A stretch of DNA of 64,000 nt from Strix aluco (lineage: Eukaryota; Chordata; Aves; Strigiformes; Strigidae). A model generated the notes under the pieces. That model did no database searches. It was not told the origin of the DNA and worked only from the letters and a program-made list of their open reading frames with translations. The stretch spans positions 79,254,303 to 79,318,302 of the forward strand of contig NC_133935.1 of assembly GCF_031877795.1 (NCBI RefSeq), in the 5' to 3' direction. The translations under genes were made by a program, and so were the position numbers. Below are positions 1 to 49,269 of this stretch, in pieces (the stretch's first letter is position 1; every line of letters starts with the position of its first letter).

Positions 1-1625
1 AAAGCATTCAATGCTTGTAATAGAAGTAACTTTCATAGTAGTGACAAAATAGAAAATAATGTGTTTAACTTTAAATGCCTAGATTTGAAAATAAAACAAA
101 ACAAAATTATAGAAGACAGTACAACTTGAATAGAGACTGCCATTTTGTGATCTTATTTCCTATGAAAATTAAAATAATACTTTTTTTCTGGTATTCTTCA
201 TTTCTGTTCACAGCCCAGCCCTAACCTTTTTAGTGGCCATAGAAATATTTACCGTGTTTTACGTGGAGATTATATGCAAACTGCAATTTATGAGGGCATG
301 ATACCTGTGAGTATCCCTGGAGCCTTATTTAAGGTTTCAGCTTCTTACAGATGCAAGAGCAAAAAAGCATTTAGTGTTAACAATAGTTCCAAATATTTGC
401 AGAAATGCTTTTCTAACAGGCAACAGTATGTACAATTGCCAACATATTGTTGAAGCACAGTGAATGCCAAACAGGAGAATTTCTAGGAGACAAAGAACCA
501 TTATTCGCTGAGAGTGCATGTGTTCTACTCAGTGGCCAAAGAAGATTTTTTCAGCTGCATTGTGTCTGCTATTCTGACATGCAACAGTGAACTTAACTAT
601 AAATAGTTTAATTCTACATTCAATCATTTCTCCCCCTCCAGCTAGTGAAGATCTGAGATGTATAATATGTGAAATATTTATCATAGTTTGAAGCTCTGCT
701 ATACTGAGTTGCTTTACAATGGCATCAAACTGTTTAGCTTTTATAAGAAACATTTTGAGCCATAGTGAATAGCATAAGGATTGAAATTTATACCTTTCAG
801 TACCCTGCCTGTTTGATAGATTCCAGTCAATAAAAAAGGTGGCAGAGCACAAAACTTTACTTCTTTGGGTGAGAATCTAGCTAAGTACACTGGTTAATAT
901 TAAAGACAAAAATTGCAACTTGTTGATTTCTAGAAGCGTTGACATGTTTATAAAAGTGATATGTGCACACAGTTGATTAATAAAGGAAAATAAAGTGAAA
1001 AAATTCACAGTGCTCTAACAGACCTAGATCAGTTGTATCCTCTAAACTTCAGTTACAACAGAACAAAAAAAGATCACTTCTCCTTACCTATCTAGTATGC
1101 AAAACGGTACAAGCAATTTTTTTCTTCTGTACTGGACATTGGACAGCTATTAAACTGGGGCAAGAGTTGAGCCTATATTATCTTTACATAGAACAGCAAT
1201 TAAAAATCAATTTACATGAAGACAGTTAAGCATGAAGCAAGGGAACATTCTACTCCAGAACTTATTGTAGGAACAACAACATGTGAATAAGTTACAAAGA
1301 ATTACACAAAAATGTGCTTAAGCAGGTGTTTAATTCAGGACCTCTGATGAGCATGCAGATGTTTCAAAAAGAAACACAAAATCCAGAGAGGTGGGAAGCT
1401 TTTCATTATACTCACTGAGCTTTACTCAGCTCCTAATATTTTTGCAGTACAGTCACTAAAAAAAAAAAACCTAACATGGCTAAATTTGTAATTTTTTGTT
1501 TGTTTGTTTTCAAAACTGATTTAATCACATTTTAGCAATTTTCTTTTAGGAACTGTAAAACTATTTCTTGATTAAAAGCTGATATTTAAAACCGTTAACC
1601 TGTAATGAATTACCTTCGACAAAAC

Positions 1626-1653
1626 TATAAAGCCCTAAAAATAGGGCTTTATA
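1626..1653. repeat. Perfect 11-bp inverted repeat with 6-base loop
   Basis: TATAAAGCCCT at 1626-1636 is followed by AAAAAT and its exact reverse complement at 1643-1653. No T tract follows and no gene is adjacent; function unknown. Confidence 0.85.
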
Positions 1654-2929
1654 ATAGAAGTGCTGACAAAAACCTAACAAAAAGAGCACCAGTGGCCCTA
1701 CTATAATAATAAAATAACAAACAGAAGAGGAAAGTTAAGCCTTCTTTGGAGGAACTTGGACAGTCTCTCTGTTTGTTCTGGTTTATTGAGCTATTCAATG
1801 TGGTATTGTTCAGTGAAAACAGAGTTTATAGGAATGCATTTTTTCTACAAACCAAGAAAAAAGTGACATGTGAAACTAAAGGGCCTAAGGGGCTGGTCAT
1901 TGCAAAACATAGCTGAAGTGTCTGTATTTCTTTTGTCTGCTTTTTTCCTCTCCTGCTCCCAGATATACCAAGAAATGAGAAGTTCAAATCAAGTCATATT
2001 TGATATTTACTTGATGTACTGGTTCTAGCAGAATTACCATAGTCTCTTTATCCTTTTTTCCATGCAGAAACATGCATATCCATTTGCCTCTGCATGAACA
2101 ATCATAATTCATGCTAACACACTTACAGGAAAAGATGACAATGAAGTTCCCACAGAAATGACTATAAGGTGTTTGTATGAAGCATAAAAGTAATACAGGT
2201 TGCAGGCTACCCCAGGTTGAGGGGTGTAAAGAGGAGTTTTGCTCCCAGGGCAGACCATCAGATTTAATTTACACCATGCTGTAAGGTGAAACAGCCTGAA
2301 AAAGCATTGGGCCTGTATGTGAACCAAGATTCATCCTTCAAAATCTGTTCAATGTCCTCAGATGGAGCTCAGCAGTACGTGTTACTGTATTGGTGGATAT
2401 GACAGGCTCACACATGGAGTGAAGGCCTAGTTCTGTGTTTTTCATGGGTCTTCTTTGCTCAGAGAAAAAAGGTTATATCCTGTGCACATTAATTCTTAGT
2501 ACCTGTTTAGGTGTACATTTTAGCTTTTTTTTTTTCAATGTCAGCTAAACTGAGTCAATTAAACTAAAACAGCTTTGTATTGTTGGGGTACAGCTGGTTA
2601 TTGTAGGCTTTCAGAAGGTGGAGAACTATCTCTAAATCTGCAAGACAAATAACCTCATATGATCGAGAGCAATTCAGGAAGGACTGTTTGAGCCTCTTTG
2701 CAAACACCAGGCTCCAGCTCACAGCCAGAAAGGCTTGTAGCAGGATAGAGCAGTAGGGAGCAGGACCTCCCTCACACCTAAAATTTGGTTAGGGTTCTTG
2801 TATGTTAGCCTTCATCGCCACATTAGTGTCAATATTGCTTGCTAAGACCTGTTGCCTCAAAGGGCTGGTCTGACATAGTTGCACTTTCTTGAGCCTCCGC
2901 AGAGGAAATGGGACTTATAAGGATGTTTA

Positions 2930-3330
2930 CTGACCCACTGTCAGCAGCTGAGTGCGCTCAGGGGCCTTAGTGACCCTTCACACCCCTGGGGCTCCCCCCA
3001 CCCTGCCCATGACTCAGGACCCCATTCCAACCCCCAGGGCCATCAGTCCCTGCCCCACTGAGGCTGTAGGATGCCATCTCCAGTCCCACCACAGGCCTGC
3101 CCACGGGCCCTGACAAGCCAGGTTCACCTGTGAGCTGATGTTCAGTCCCCAGCCCCAGGGAGGTGCCTGAAGCCTGGGGCTGGGGCAGCCCCAGCCGACC
3201 CCTGACCTATCCTGCTCCTGGGTGGGAAGGACAGGCCCTGGCTTCCAGGTCCTGCCCTGCCACCCTGGGAGCCCTCACTGCCCCCAACCCAGCAAGCTGC
3301 CATCCCTTGTGATTCCCTGCAGACATCTTG
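2930..3330. other. GC-rich islet in AT-rich flank
   Basis: About 400 bases rich in C and G (many CCCC/GGGG runs, few CpG) stand out against AT-rich DNA on both sides. No ORF with sensible codons, no terminal repeats and no clear target-site duplication were seen. It could be a degraded GC-rich transposon fragment or a non-methylation-type GC block; low CpG argues against a promoter CpG island. Confidence 0.5.
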
Positions 3331-4173
3331 TGTGGTACCTCATAGTTCAACTACAATGAAGACATGCTTTTTACTGCCCACCAAGGCCTGATTTTATCCC
3401 TGTTGATGCAAACAGAACATTTTTAAGTCTCGTTCTAACAGATGTGGCAAGAGTAGACTGCATGCTAGTTTGACTAGGGCTGGTCGTCAGAAACTGGATT
3501 CCCTATATGTGTTGAAGAAGATATTAGCCTTCAACAAGAACTGTCGATACTGCATGATTATCTTTCTAGGTTAATATTGAGGCAAGAAGAGCCCCATTTC
3601 CTAAAGGGGTGAAAAACTGCTATGAAAGAAAGGGAAGCTGCTTTCTTAACCTAAGTGAAACTTTTTAATATGGAAATGGCTTCACTAGAGTTTTGGGATT
3701 TAGCTCAGATCATCCTGAAGTTCTCCAAAATGTCAACCTTTGATAAATTCCAGGATGAAAAAGTCCCAAACAAGGCCTGTTCCCCACAGCTTCTAGTTTT
3801 TCTATGAAGCTCCTCCAGCCTTTCATGAAAGTATTTATGGGGAGCAAAGAAGCTGGCTGGTTCACTAATACTCTGATCTACTTGTATCCTGTTACTGAGC
3901 ATTCTGGGGAGAATAGTCCTTTTGTTTTAGGCTTTGGAAAAAGTAATCATAACTTTGCCTCCCATTAAATGTATGTTTGATGGGGAGCTCAGTGAATCTG
4001 ACCTGTAAGGAAACAGAATAGTGTGTTTCAGACTTCACAAAGGAAACATTTATATCAATTTATAGCTGAGGCCGCCAAACGTGTTCTTCAGAGATGCGCT
4101 AGAATTACATATAGAGCCTCAAATACTGTAGGGAAAAGGGGATTTCATCTCTGTGAAAGCTGGCTGTTTAAAT

Positions 4174-4221
4174 ATGTGTGTGTGTGTATATATATATATA
4201 CACACATGCATATATATATGT
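4174..4221. repeat. Compound (TG)n/(TA)n microsatellite
   Basis: TG repeats pass into TA repeats, then CACACA and TATATA, giving a partly self-complementary stretch. Confidence 0.9.
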
Positions 4222-5396
4222 TTGAACAAGTAAGCATTAAACTCTGAACATTTCTTCTTTCTTCCCATTCAGTGTCAATGAAGGTTCTCCATAGACACTG
4301 TACATTCCTGGCAATGTAGCAAAGTAGTAACAGAGGACAATCAGTTTAGCTGTGCTCTGCAGGGAGTTCTAGCAAAGGACACAGTGTGGCTGCATCCAGA
4401 AACAAGGGTCTTCCTTTGTGAGTGTTTATAATCCATGCACTGGACAGACAAAAAAAAAAAAAATTACTCTGGTCTTTCAGTTAGTGGATTCACGGCTTGC
4501 CATATCCATTGTGTTCTTGTTGTAATTGCAGACTTTTGTATCCCACTGAGTTGCCCGGCTGCTGCTGAGGGCTGATTTTCATTTTCAGAGGGCAGTAGTA
4601 ACCATAAAATATCCTTACAATGTCCTTTTGAACTGGACATCTCTATCCTTGCTTTACAGGAAGGAACACGGCAAAGCTGAATGGATTAGTGATGATTAAG
4701 TGCTACTGGTTGTTTCTTCAGTTCTGTTTGTGCCAAATGGAAATAATAGTACTTTCTTTTCTCCACTTCTTGTCTGGTATATTTAATCCTCATGCTTTCC
4801 AGGGCAGCATTTGTCTCCTTAGCTGTTTGCATAGTGCTTAGTGCCATGGCATATTACTTTTAGATACACCCCCTAGGCACTTCCAAACAGCTGCTAAGTT
4901 TACCAAAGGATACAAGGGTATGTCGATAACAGACAGAACCTGATTTATTCTACTTGCTGTCTGTGCAAACCAGTTTCCAAAAGGAAGCAGCATAGCTGTA
5001 CTAAGCCATTAGCATGGCACAGAGTGGATTTCATCAAGTACAGCAACTTCCTAGCATTTGCATGGCTTCCAGGCTGATTTACAGTTTTGTTCATGGGCAG
5101 AGTCGGTGGGGTGTGTGTTTGTGTGGCTTTATCTGCACAAGCCCATGAGGGTGTGCCAAAAGACAGGCTGAAGATAGGTTTGTAGTTTTCATTTCAGGCA
5201 TTATTTGTTTGTTGTCTTCAAAAAGAAACGGTAAAAGCCATTAACAAAAATAGCAACCCTTCTGGCCTTGTAAACAGCTCATACACACTGATAGCATTAT
5301 ATTGGCAACAATGCACTCTGTACGGTCAAGAAAGTTACAGGGTACATTTCCATGCAAACAGTCAAGACAGCAAACTTCAAATATTTGGAAGAAATG

Positions 5397-5402
5397 TTTA
5401 TT
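5397..5402 (-). promoter_or_regulatory. Candidate distal poly(A) signal AATAAA
   Basis: AATAAA on the minus strand (tttatt on plus). The 20-50 bases after it in transcript direction are T/G-rich, the usual layout for cleavage at about 5375-5385. Another AATAAA at 4944-4949 could extend the transcript further. Confidence 0.35.
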
Positions 5403-5850
5403 TAACAACTGAATACATGCTAAAAGAAATAATTTACAGCAGCAGTTTCATTACATTTTTTTCTCTCCAGTTTTCTAGATCCCATCTGAATTGAAGTGAT
5501 AAATACAGAAGTAGAATTATTTACTACCCAGTGAGGAATGCGCTTAAAGAATAAGTGCATAACTTTGTCACCGATATAGGAAATAAACCACTTAATCACC
5601 TGTGTGGCAAAATCTTACATTTTAGTATTATGCTGAACACACCGAAATGGAGTACCTCTAGATAACAGTACTTTACACTGTACCTTTGTATCTAGTCAAA
5701 AATATTTACATCTCTTTTGGCTAATGTGTAGGTAGCAAAAACTGAACTATTAAACACATACCATTGATATTCACTAAATAATACATAAAAAGGATCAGTA
5801 AATGCGCATTCACATGCATTTAATTTAATTTAATTTTTTTACATAGTGAC

Positions 5851-5856
5851 TTTATT
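5851..5856 (-). promoter_or_regulatory. Candidate alternative poly(A) signal AATAAA
   Basis: AATAAA on the minus strand within the presumed 3' UTR. Further minus-strand AATAAA hexamers lie at 6091-6096 and 6163-6168. Any could give a shorter 3' UTR; none can be ranked without transcript ends. Confidence 0.25.
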
Positions 5857-8800
5857 GGGTCATGAAGATTTAACTCTGTTCTGCAAAGATGCACATTTTC
5901 TCAGTTTGATGTTATAGTTTAACATAACCATACAGTTTTTAGGAGCCATTGAACAATTTCCCATCTTCAGTGATCCATGCAAGTGCAAAGTCTAAATGAT
6001 TAAGAATAAGATTCAATGCATTTTTTTTTCCTTGCAAATGGATATTTTCAAACAAATCAAAATAGATCTTTCTGGTTATAAATGAAATCCTTTATTTCTC
6101 TCCAGCTTAAACACAACTTTTTACTTACTTTTTCTAAGTCTGTAACTAGAGGTTTAGAGGGTTTTATTGACAATTTACAGAAATACAGTTTTTACCTTTA
6201 TCTTCGAACCTTATGTTCCTTTAAACAATAATGACACAAATAGGGGTATGAATTTTACTGAAGCTGCAGGGCATCTTTCTGTACACGAATTCATTAAAGT
6301 TCTTTGAAAAAAGTCCATTTCACATCAGTAGTAAATGCTCTTTTAACTTGACCATAATATGAACTTGAAAATCAAAAATTTCCACTGATGGTTTGATCTT
6401 CTGCCCTCTTATTTATATAAGCAAATACAAAAACATAAACAAGACTACTCATGTCAGTGAGGACTGGATTGAAGTTTGCAAGATCTGATTATATAAATTG
6501 TCCAATTAAACTGCCAGGCTATGGTAAAAACTTTGCAACTTCTGTAATTTTGTTCCCACAGATTATCTTTCTCTGTATAGAAAAACATATCTTAGAATCC
6601 TGACTTAATTTAATCCATTTCTTCTTCAGGGGTGGTGAAAAGGAGATTTTGGTTTGGCTTTTTGCAGCAAGTTGCTATAGAACCAGTTGCTATGAGCATG
6701 GTAGAGAAAAAAAGTTAGATAGCAATTCCATTAATATGTAAAAAAAGGAAACAAAGTAATTTAGGGCCTGTTGAAATCAATCTGTAATTTTCCCACTGAA
6801 TTTTCCGAGGTTCACTTTAAAACTGTTTCCTTTTGTAACAAAGAGGATTCTAATGACTCGATGGTACACAATAGCCCTATACAAAAGGCTGTAGTGTTCT
6901 GTAATTACAATTAAATAATTCCGCTGACAACAGTGCTCAGAAATTCATCATAAGCTGAGCTGAAAAGTTAATACGTCTGTAAAGGAAAGCTCATAATTGA
7001 ACTTATGTTTTAATTCATCCCTATTCAGCACATCATGAAACCATGGGAATTTAATGGCATATTAAAATTCACAGGAGTCAAGTTGAACATAAGAGAGACT
7101 TAAAGTTACTTTAAAACTAAATTCCTAAGTGCTTTCCTAAATCATTACAGCCTTTTCCTTGTGTATTCAACAAATTTTTTGCTAAAGAATTAAATGACAA
7201 AAAATCTTGCACGTTCATTCCCTGCAAAAAATTCAAAGGGGACTAAAGCGACTGCGCTGTTAGTGAAAATCCAATTGTTATGGAGTCAAGAATACAAGGC
7301 TTCACTAATCAGAACAGTACTTGAATTAGTGAGTGGCAAGGAGACTGGGATGTATTGTGAGAGAAGCTGTCACAGCAGTTGTGTTATACTGTATCTAATA
7401 AGGCTGAGAGTGTAGTGATTGATAAATTAAATAATCTGGAATGAATAACAACAAAACAGATCAGTCATCAATACAGACACACTTTTATATAAAAGCTCCT
7501 TTAGCAAACTAAGGACTTTGTTCTATTAATTTTCCCCACAATGACATTACTTGAAATTCTGTCATTTACGGACTCTACCAAGATAAAATATGGGAGGCTG
7601 GAGAAAGATGATCTCAAAAGAACTGGACACCATAGAACTGGGGACCAAAGGCACATCTGTGCTGAGGTGAATAAATCCACTACTTATAACCCTAAACTGA
7701 CACTTATGGTGCAAGTACATTGTCTGTTTTACCCTGTTGCTCTCCTGTATATAGAATAAGACAGAAGTGCAGGACCAAATTACCTGTTAGTACAACCTAG
7801 TCTTAAGCTGAACTTCACCAATTTACTACCGCAGCAGATTCCACCCACAGATAAAACCGTCCCTTAGATCTTAAAACAGAGAGCTGGCTTTGAGGTTACT
7901 ATTTATGTGGCCTAGTGCTGGTTCTTTGCATTTGGGTGATCTGGCCCACAGAAAGAATGGAGCACTGAGAATCAGTAGTGTGGACATATTTCTACCACTG
8001 AGCTGGGAACAAAACTCCTTAAACTGAATGTGAGCTTTGCTCATGGATATATGACAGTCTATGAGCCACAGTATTTAAATATTAGCATTCACAAATATTT
8101 ACGAACCAAGAAAGCAGGAGTGTAATTAGTAGAGGGTATTTTAATGCTATTTACTTTTTTTAATTAAAAAAAAATATACAACTGAAAATCAATGCTCTCC
8201 TCTTCATTGGTTCAATCTATAGCAAGGTATTATACAATTTGAATCATTTCAAATATGATACTTAGAAAAAAAGAATGCAGAAGACTTCCATGCTATACAG
8301 CGACTTTCATGTTAAAATAGCTTAGTTTTAAAATTGTTTTGAAGTTACATGTCATATAGATTACTGAGAGGGGAGGAGGTTAACTGCAGTGTGACTAGCT
8401 CCCCTGGAAGATTTTCCAAACAAAAGAGTAAAGCAGCTCATAATTGGAAGTTGTCTTTTTTTCCTCTAAACCAATAATTAGAAAGTACAATATTTCTAAG
8501 ACAAAAAAAGTCTAATCTATTTTAGAAAAGAGCTAATGTTTGCTGCATATTTTTCATGGTACATTTAAATTATAGTTTTAATAAAATACATCTTTTTAGA
8601 TCAAAGCTGAAAGAAGTCATCAGTAGTAGGCCAGTGTACTCCACATTTTTTGTTCTTCTAGATGATGGATGGCTTATGTTGTTCATATTTCCACAAACAA
8701 TCTCATTCAGTATTGTTTTTTCCTCTTCTAGTACATATAAACAGGAGAACTGGTAGACAAAACAAGAACAAAATCCTTGTGTCCAATCACGTGTTTAGAC

Positions 8801-9242
8801 GTTCATCAGCTTAATGAGTTCATGCAGTTTTATACATAAGTCTAGAAATGGTAGTGCTGATGATGAAAGCTGGGTTTTGTTTTTTTTTTTTTCTTTAAGA
8901 TGACAGCATGAAATACAGCATTTTGTTTATATCTCAGGCAAAAGAGAAAGCAAAACTTGCCTGCTGAACACTTGAAGAACTTTTTGAGCAGTAAGCTAGG
9001 TCCGGGTGAGTTATCATCCTTGAAACTCTGGTCTTTCTGGTCTTAGAATCAGAGCAGAGAGGAAGGAGTTACTACGAAAGTTAGAAATGGATTCTTTTTA
9101 AACCTGGTGGAAATTGTTTGAACTTTCCACTCTTGTAAACATCCACATAATGCCATGAAAAAGTTCATGAATATTGCATTTTTTTCCAGTTATCTGTCTA
9201 TACAAGTTTCTACTTGGATGAGGTTCCTAGAGGTAATGTAGC

Positions 9243-44704
<35,462 letters not shown>

Positions 44705-45930
44705 CTGAGAAGACAATGACATTGTGCATGTTACTATTCCGTGAATTGAATCACTTGCCTTCTTTATATAAATGAATTGTGATTTTGCTTCCCAAGAATC
44801 AATCTTTGCATCAAATGGCAAATATATCTATGTTAGGTACACCATCATTTACTAACACATGACAGGTATTTACATTCCTCTTATCTTTAATACACAGAGG
44901 TGTTTGTTACAGATATTTAATGAACAGATCTTAACTTTATTATTGGAGCAATTAAACAATCATGAAATCTCTTTACAAATGGTTGTATAACATTACAGTA
45001 TGGCTTCCTAATTCCATGTATTTATTACTGACATTCTTGTTTCTTTGGATGCTTTGACTTTGGTCAATAGTCTTTCTGTATGTGTCACACATAAAATGAG
45101 AGAATTATTGAGACAAATGTAATAGTCCTAACTTTAGCAATAATGAAAAATATATAAAGAAAGTATTTTACATGTAAAAAAGTATTGCGTTACTGTCAAA
45201 GCAATTAAAAAAATAATTTTGATTGATATTATCTACTTTCACACTATGATACTTCAAACCCCAACATTTTTGTCTCATTTTCAGAAGAGAAATTCATTCA
45301 TGAATTTCTACTCAAGATGTTGAAACACTTTGTCTTTTCATTTTTTTAAAGATTTTTTTTTCCTAGGAAACCTTTGTTTCTTGACAACTAGAGTGACATT
45401 ATTTGGTGATAAAGAAGATACATCAACAAATGTAAATGCAGACATACTGATCAGTTATGTAAAAAATGGTGGAAAGATTTGGGAGAGAATTTTATAGAAA
45501 TCATAACAGTAAATTCATACCAGTGGTGAATCTGGCTCATCACTGTATTTTACAGAGATACTTCAGCTGGTATCTTTCACTATATTTGGAAAAAGAAGGC
45601 ATATCCAACAGATTTACCAATCTGTTTTATAACCATTTTATATCCTGCTGGGATAATTAACTGTGAACTATATTTAACTACTCAGAGTCCTGTTCCTATG
45701 TGAAATTATAAGCTATTTTAGTGTCATGCATTAACATCTTTTCAGTGTATGTTTATTGCTACATAGTCATGGAAATAATGAACTGTACTCATTTTGCCAG
45801 TTTGCACTAGCTGTCCTGTGAAACCCATTGCCTTATTAAGGGTGGCAGTGTTTGTAAGCAACATATTTTTATATATTTATATATATCCATGTATGTGTTT
45901 AGATGTTTCTATTATACATACGGCATAATT

Positions 45931-45992
45931 TTGTGTGTGTGTGTATATATATTCTCATGTATATTGTGTGTGTGTATATATACATATATATA
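45931..45992. repeat. Compound TG/TA microsatellite
   Basis: Two TG blocks, each followed by TA blocks, with an ATTCTCATG spacer; probably one interrupted repeat. Confidence 0.9.
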
Positions 45993-48900
45993 CAGAGTAC
46001 ATGAGAATGACCATACTCGCTTAGACCAAGGTTTACTTAGATCAATACACAGACTCCAACACTGTCCAGAAGTAATTATCTGGGACAAAGAATGAATACG
46101 GTAAGTACAAATAATACTCTGCCAGAATAATCTCCCTTCCTCCAACTATTTTCAGTGTAGCTGATTCCCTGAGCTTGGTTACTTTCTACATGCTTAGTAA
46201 TTCACAATAGATTTTTCATCCAGTTATCTGTCTAGACTTCCTGAACTCATGCATATTTCCAGTATTCATAGTGCTCTTTTGGAATTTGTTCCACACATAC
46301 ACAATCTAATGATCCAAAACCTACTTCTGATTTCATGTTTTGAACATTGATCTTACTAACTTAATTTGATGCCTCTTAATTCCTGCATTGGAAATATCCA
46401 CAGTCTTCAAGATGAGGATGAATTGTGCTTTTATACAAGGGCTATTAGCAATGCTCTTTGTTGAATTCTCTGTTCTTTTTCTACTAATTCGTAGCATTTA
46501 ATATGGCTTTGACAGTTCCTAAGCAGTAATCTGAAATTTTCATGGAACTTTATGCGCCATAACCCCAGAACTCTTCATTGGTAATGCTCAGTCCACAACC
46601 CATCACTTTATAAGTGAAGATAGGGATGTTTTACTCATGGTTTTCCTCATAGTTTATCACTATATCATTCATCAAGAACAATTTAATTTGTCATTTGATT
46701 GCTTAGCTACTCAGTTGCATAAGATGCTTTTGTAACTCTTCACAGTCTTCCTTTGTCTCACTATGCTGAATAACTTAGTATCATGTGAAAAATTTTCTCA
46801 TCCTGCTGCTCAACCTCTTTTTCAGGTTATTTATGAACACATTGATCAACACAGAGCACAGACCAGATCTCTGTGGAACTGTGTCTATTACCTATTGTCT
46901 ATTAAATCTTTTTGGACATCTGAAAACACCAGAAATCTGTAAGCAGCTTAAGCTCTCCACCCCAAACCCCAGTAACTTAAGCTACTACATTTTCTTCCTT
47001 TCTTTTAGCATGCATTTAATAGCCTTCAAGTTACACTGACATGAGGCCCAAGATAAATAATATGTAGACTATAATGTACCACAGTAAATATCTATTATTT
47101 CATATATGATCTACCAGGGCTTTGAATGCAACTTGTATCACAAGGAACACAAAGCTACAGCTTGAAAATTTCTGTATCTCAGCCTGTGGCAGAATATATC
47201 AAAGAAAGAGGATACCCATTAGAAGACACTGTTCTGGGCTACTGCATCTGGAGAACCTCTTGTCTGAATACACTGTTTTTACAATCTTAAGGTCTTAATG
47301 AAAAGGGTAAAAAAAATCACTCAACCAAAACCTAAATACATTCCCAAATGGCTGAATGATTTGTTTCTAGTGCAATGGGTTTTGTAAATCACAAGATATC
47401 AAATTCTAAAATAAATCACTGTATTATCAGGCATCAAAAATCTAACTTTACATTGGCCTATGAAGATACTGTGGGAGTTCCATTTGAGTCAATAATATTG
47501 CTGATATAGTACAGGTTATATAAACTTGCCCTCGGTTAGCATATTATTATTCTTTTCTTTCCCTCTCATAATTTTGCAAGAGAACCTAGAAACAATAAGA
47601 CAGTCTACTATTAAAGCAGGACTGATAACAAGAATGATAGAAAAATAGTTTAATAAATCGAAAATAATTCTGTCAGAGTGGTAGCAGAGGAGAGGGGTGT
47701 GAGGAAGGCAGATATAACTAACACCATAGCCAGAGCGCATGTGAATATGCTTTGTATACATTTCTTACCAGTGCCCATCTGGGATGAATTCAGATTTTCA
47801 ATTAGTGATTAATAATCCAAACTACATCCCTGAAAATAAAGCGGTCACACAACCTCATATTAGAACACATCCATTGTACATCATGGAACAGTTTTTGTTG
47901 AATAACACTGGTGTTTCTTACTGAGCAAACCTCAGGCTGTTTCGCCATCTGGTTAAATCGATATGTTTTAGTCAATAAAAGAGTAGTTCTTCATGTTATA
48001 GGGCTCTTGCTCTTGTTACCTGGTGGTGGTTTTTTTTCTCCCCTCTTCCATATAACAGATCTATGTCTATGCAATGAACCAAATAAAGGAAGAACAGGCT
48101 ACTTATGCTCTGTTGCATATAGAAACAGATTCATTTCTGTTCAGAATGAATATAATGATCATAAAAGCAACATCCTGGTTATATGTGTGGAGAGAGGGAG
48201 AGAAATGTGGTTGATAATTTTGTAGGTTATAAAACTAAGAAGTGGGTGGTGTGAACTAGTGATCTGTAGTGTGTTCTTTATTGTTTCATTAGCGGAGAAG
48301 CTGTTTGACTTGCCTGAGGGTTGATGCACACTTGCATTTAACTCCAGGGCTTCAGACCATGCTTACAAGTAACTGTTTAGCTTCATGATGAATCAATCAG
48401 CCAGATGGCCGGCAGTCACGCAACATAGCCCTCTCCATGGACTACATCGCATTTTTTTATTGCTCTTCTATGAGGAAGGGAAGGGAGATGTTGTCCACAG
48501 ATGAGGGACTTCTCCTTGACTCTCCTAATTGCTCACCCATGCAGCAGAAGAAAAAATGTCGTCCATGAATGTGTATGTTGTATTGAGACTGCCCTGCCTT
48601 ACCCTGCAAAATTAAACAGGTTCGGTATCAAAGGGTCCCCATGGGAAGTTTAAAGTAATTCATTCAGGGTTGACCTATTTCATGCATCCAACACAGCCGC
48701 AAAAGAAGTGGTGGAATTAACTTCAAGTAAGTTTTACTGAACAGAAAGTGGGACTTTGATCCAAACTCACTGGTGACAATTGTAAAAGTTGGTGCACTGC
48801 AGTATTGTGGATAGATAGGATGACTTCTAATTTCTGTGTATGAATTACTGGGTATTTTGCGACCTTAAAACTGTCTCCAATCCATGAAGTGATCAGAAAT

Positions 48901-49269
48901 GCTGTTACAGCAGTTCAACACTTTCTTGTTTAAAAGCAGGCTCCCATTAGCTCAAAGTCCAGAAAGCATGTTTTGGGAAAATGAATTTAAGAAATAATTT
49001 GACAGCAAATACTTTGCAACGTTTCGTTGTTTTAAAAAAACACAAGCAGACAATGTGGAAGAGTGTTTTAAAAACAGCACACATCAAACAAACATGTCTG
49101 AAACATGTTTAAGCATGATCAAAGGAGAAACAAAGCCACAGCATAAACATGATCAAAATAAAATTACAGCTAAAAACACTTCTCTGATCTTGCAGCCAAT
49201 GTGAACAGGCTAAAAATAAAAACTTAGAATTTTATTTAAAACAATCAGCCTCAAGAAGCAAATTATTAA

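Larger units (their letters stand above)
1..5379. other. 3' flanking intergenic DNA of SEMA3A
   Basis: No exon with acceptable codon structure seen on either strand. It holds a perfect hairpin (1626-1653), a GC-rich islet (2930-3330), a TG/TA simple repeat (4174-4221) and A tracts (1458-1469, 4450-4463). In amniotes the next gene on this side is usually another class 3 semaphorin (SEMA3E), but no semaphorin exon was found here. Confidence 0.6.
5380..9242 (-). other. SEMA3A: Probable SEMA3A 3' untranslated region
   Basis: About 3.9 kb of AT-rich sequence without convincing coding potential directly follows the stop codon. I chose the end from an AATAAA on the minus strand at 5397-5402, followed at lower coordinates by a T/G-rich stretch (about 5345-5375). 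Other candidate signals upstream suggest alternative ends. SEMA3A is known for a long 3' UTR, but the true end cannot be read from sequence alone. It contains a T tract at 8880-8892 and several ATTTA motifs. Small ORFs on either strand here are not credible genes. Confidence 0.45.

Noticed and set aside
529..852. 107-residue ORF on the minus strand in the 3' flank
   Set aside because: No similarity to a known family, no splice or transcript signals; expected by chance at this length.
45889..46145. ORFs rich in Val-Cys-Ile-Tyr on both strands
   Set aside because: They are translations of the TG/TA microsatellite.
47768..47820. Possible upstream SEMA3A exon ending at a gtaaga donor
   Set aside because: The translated sequence has no resemblance to the expected exon ending ...RWLN, so the preceding exon is taken to lie outside the window.
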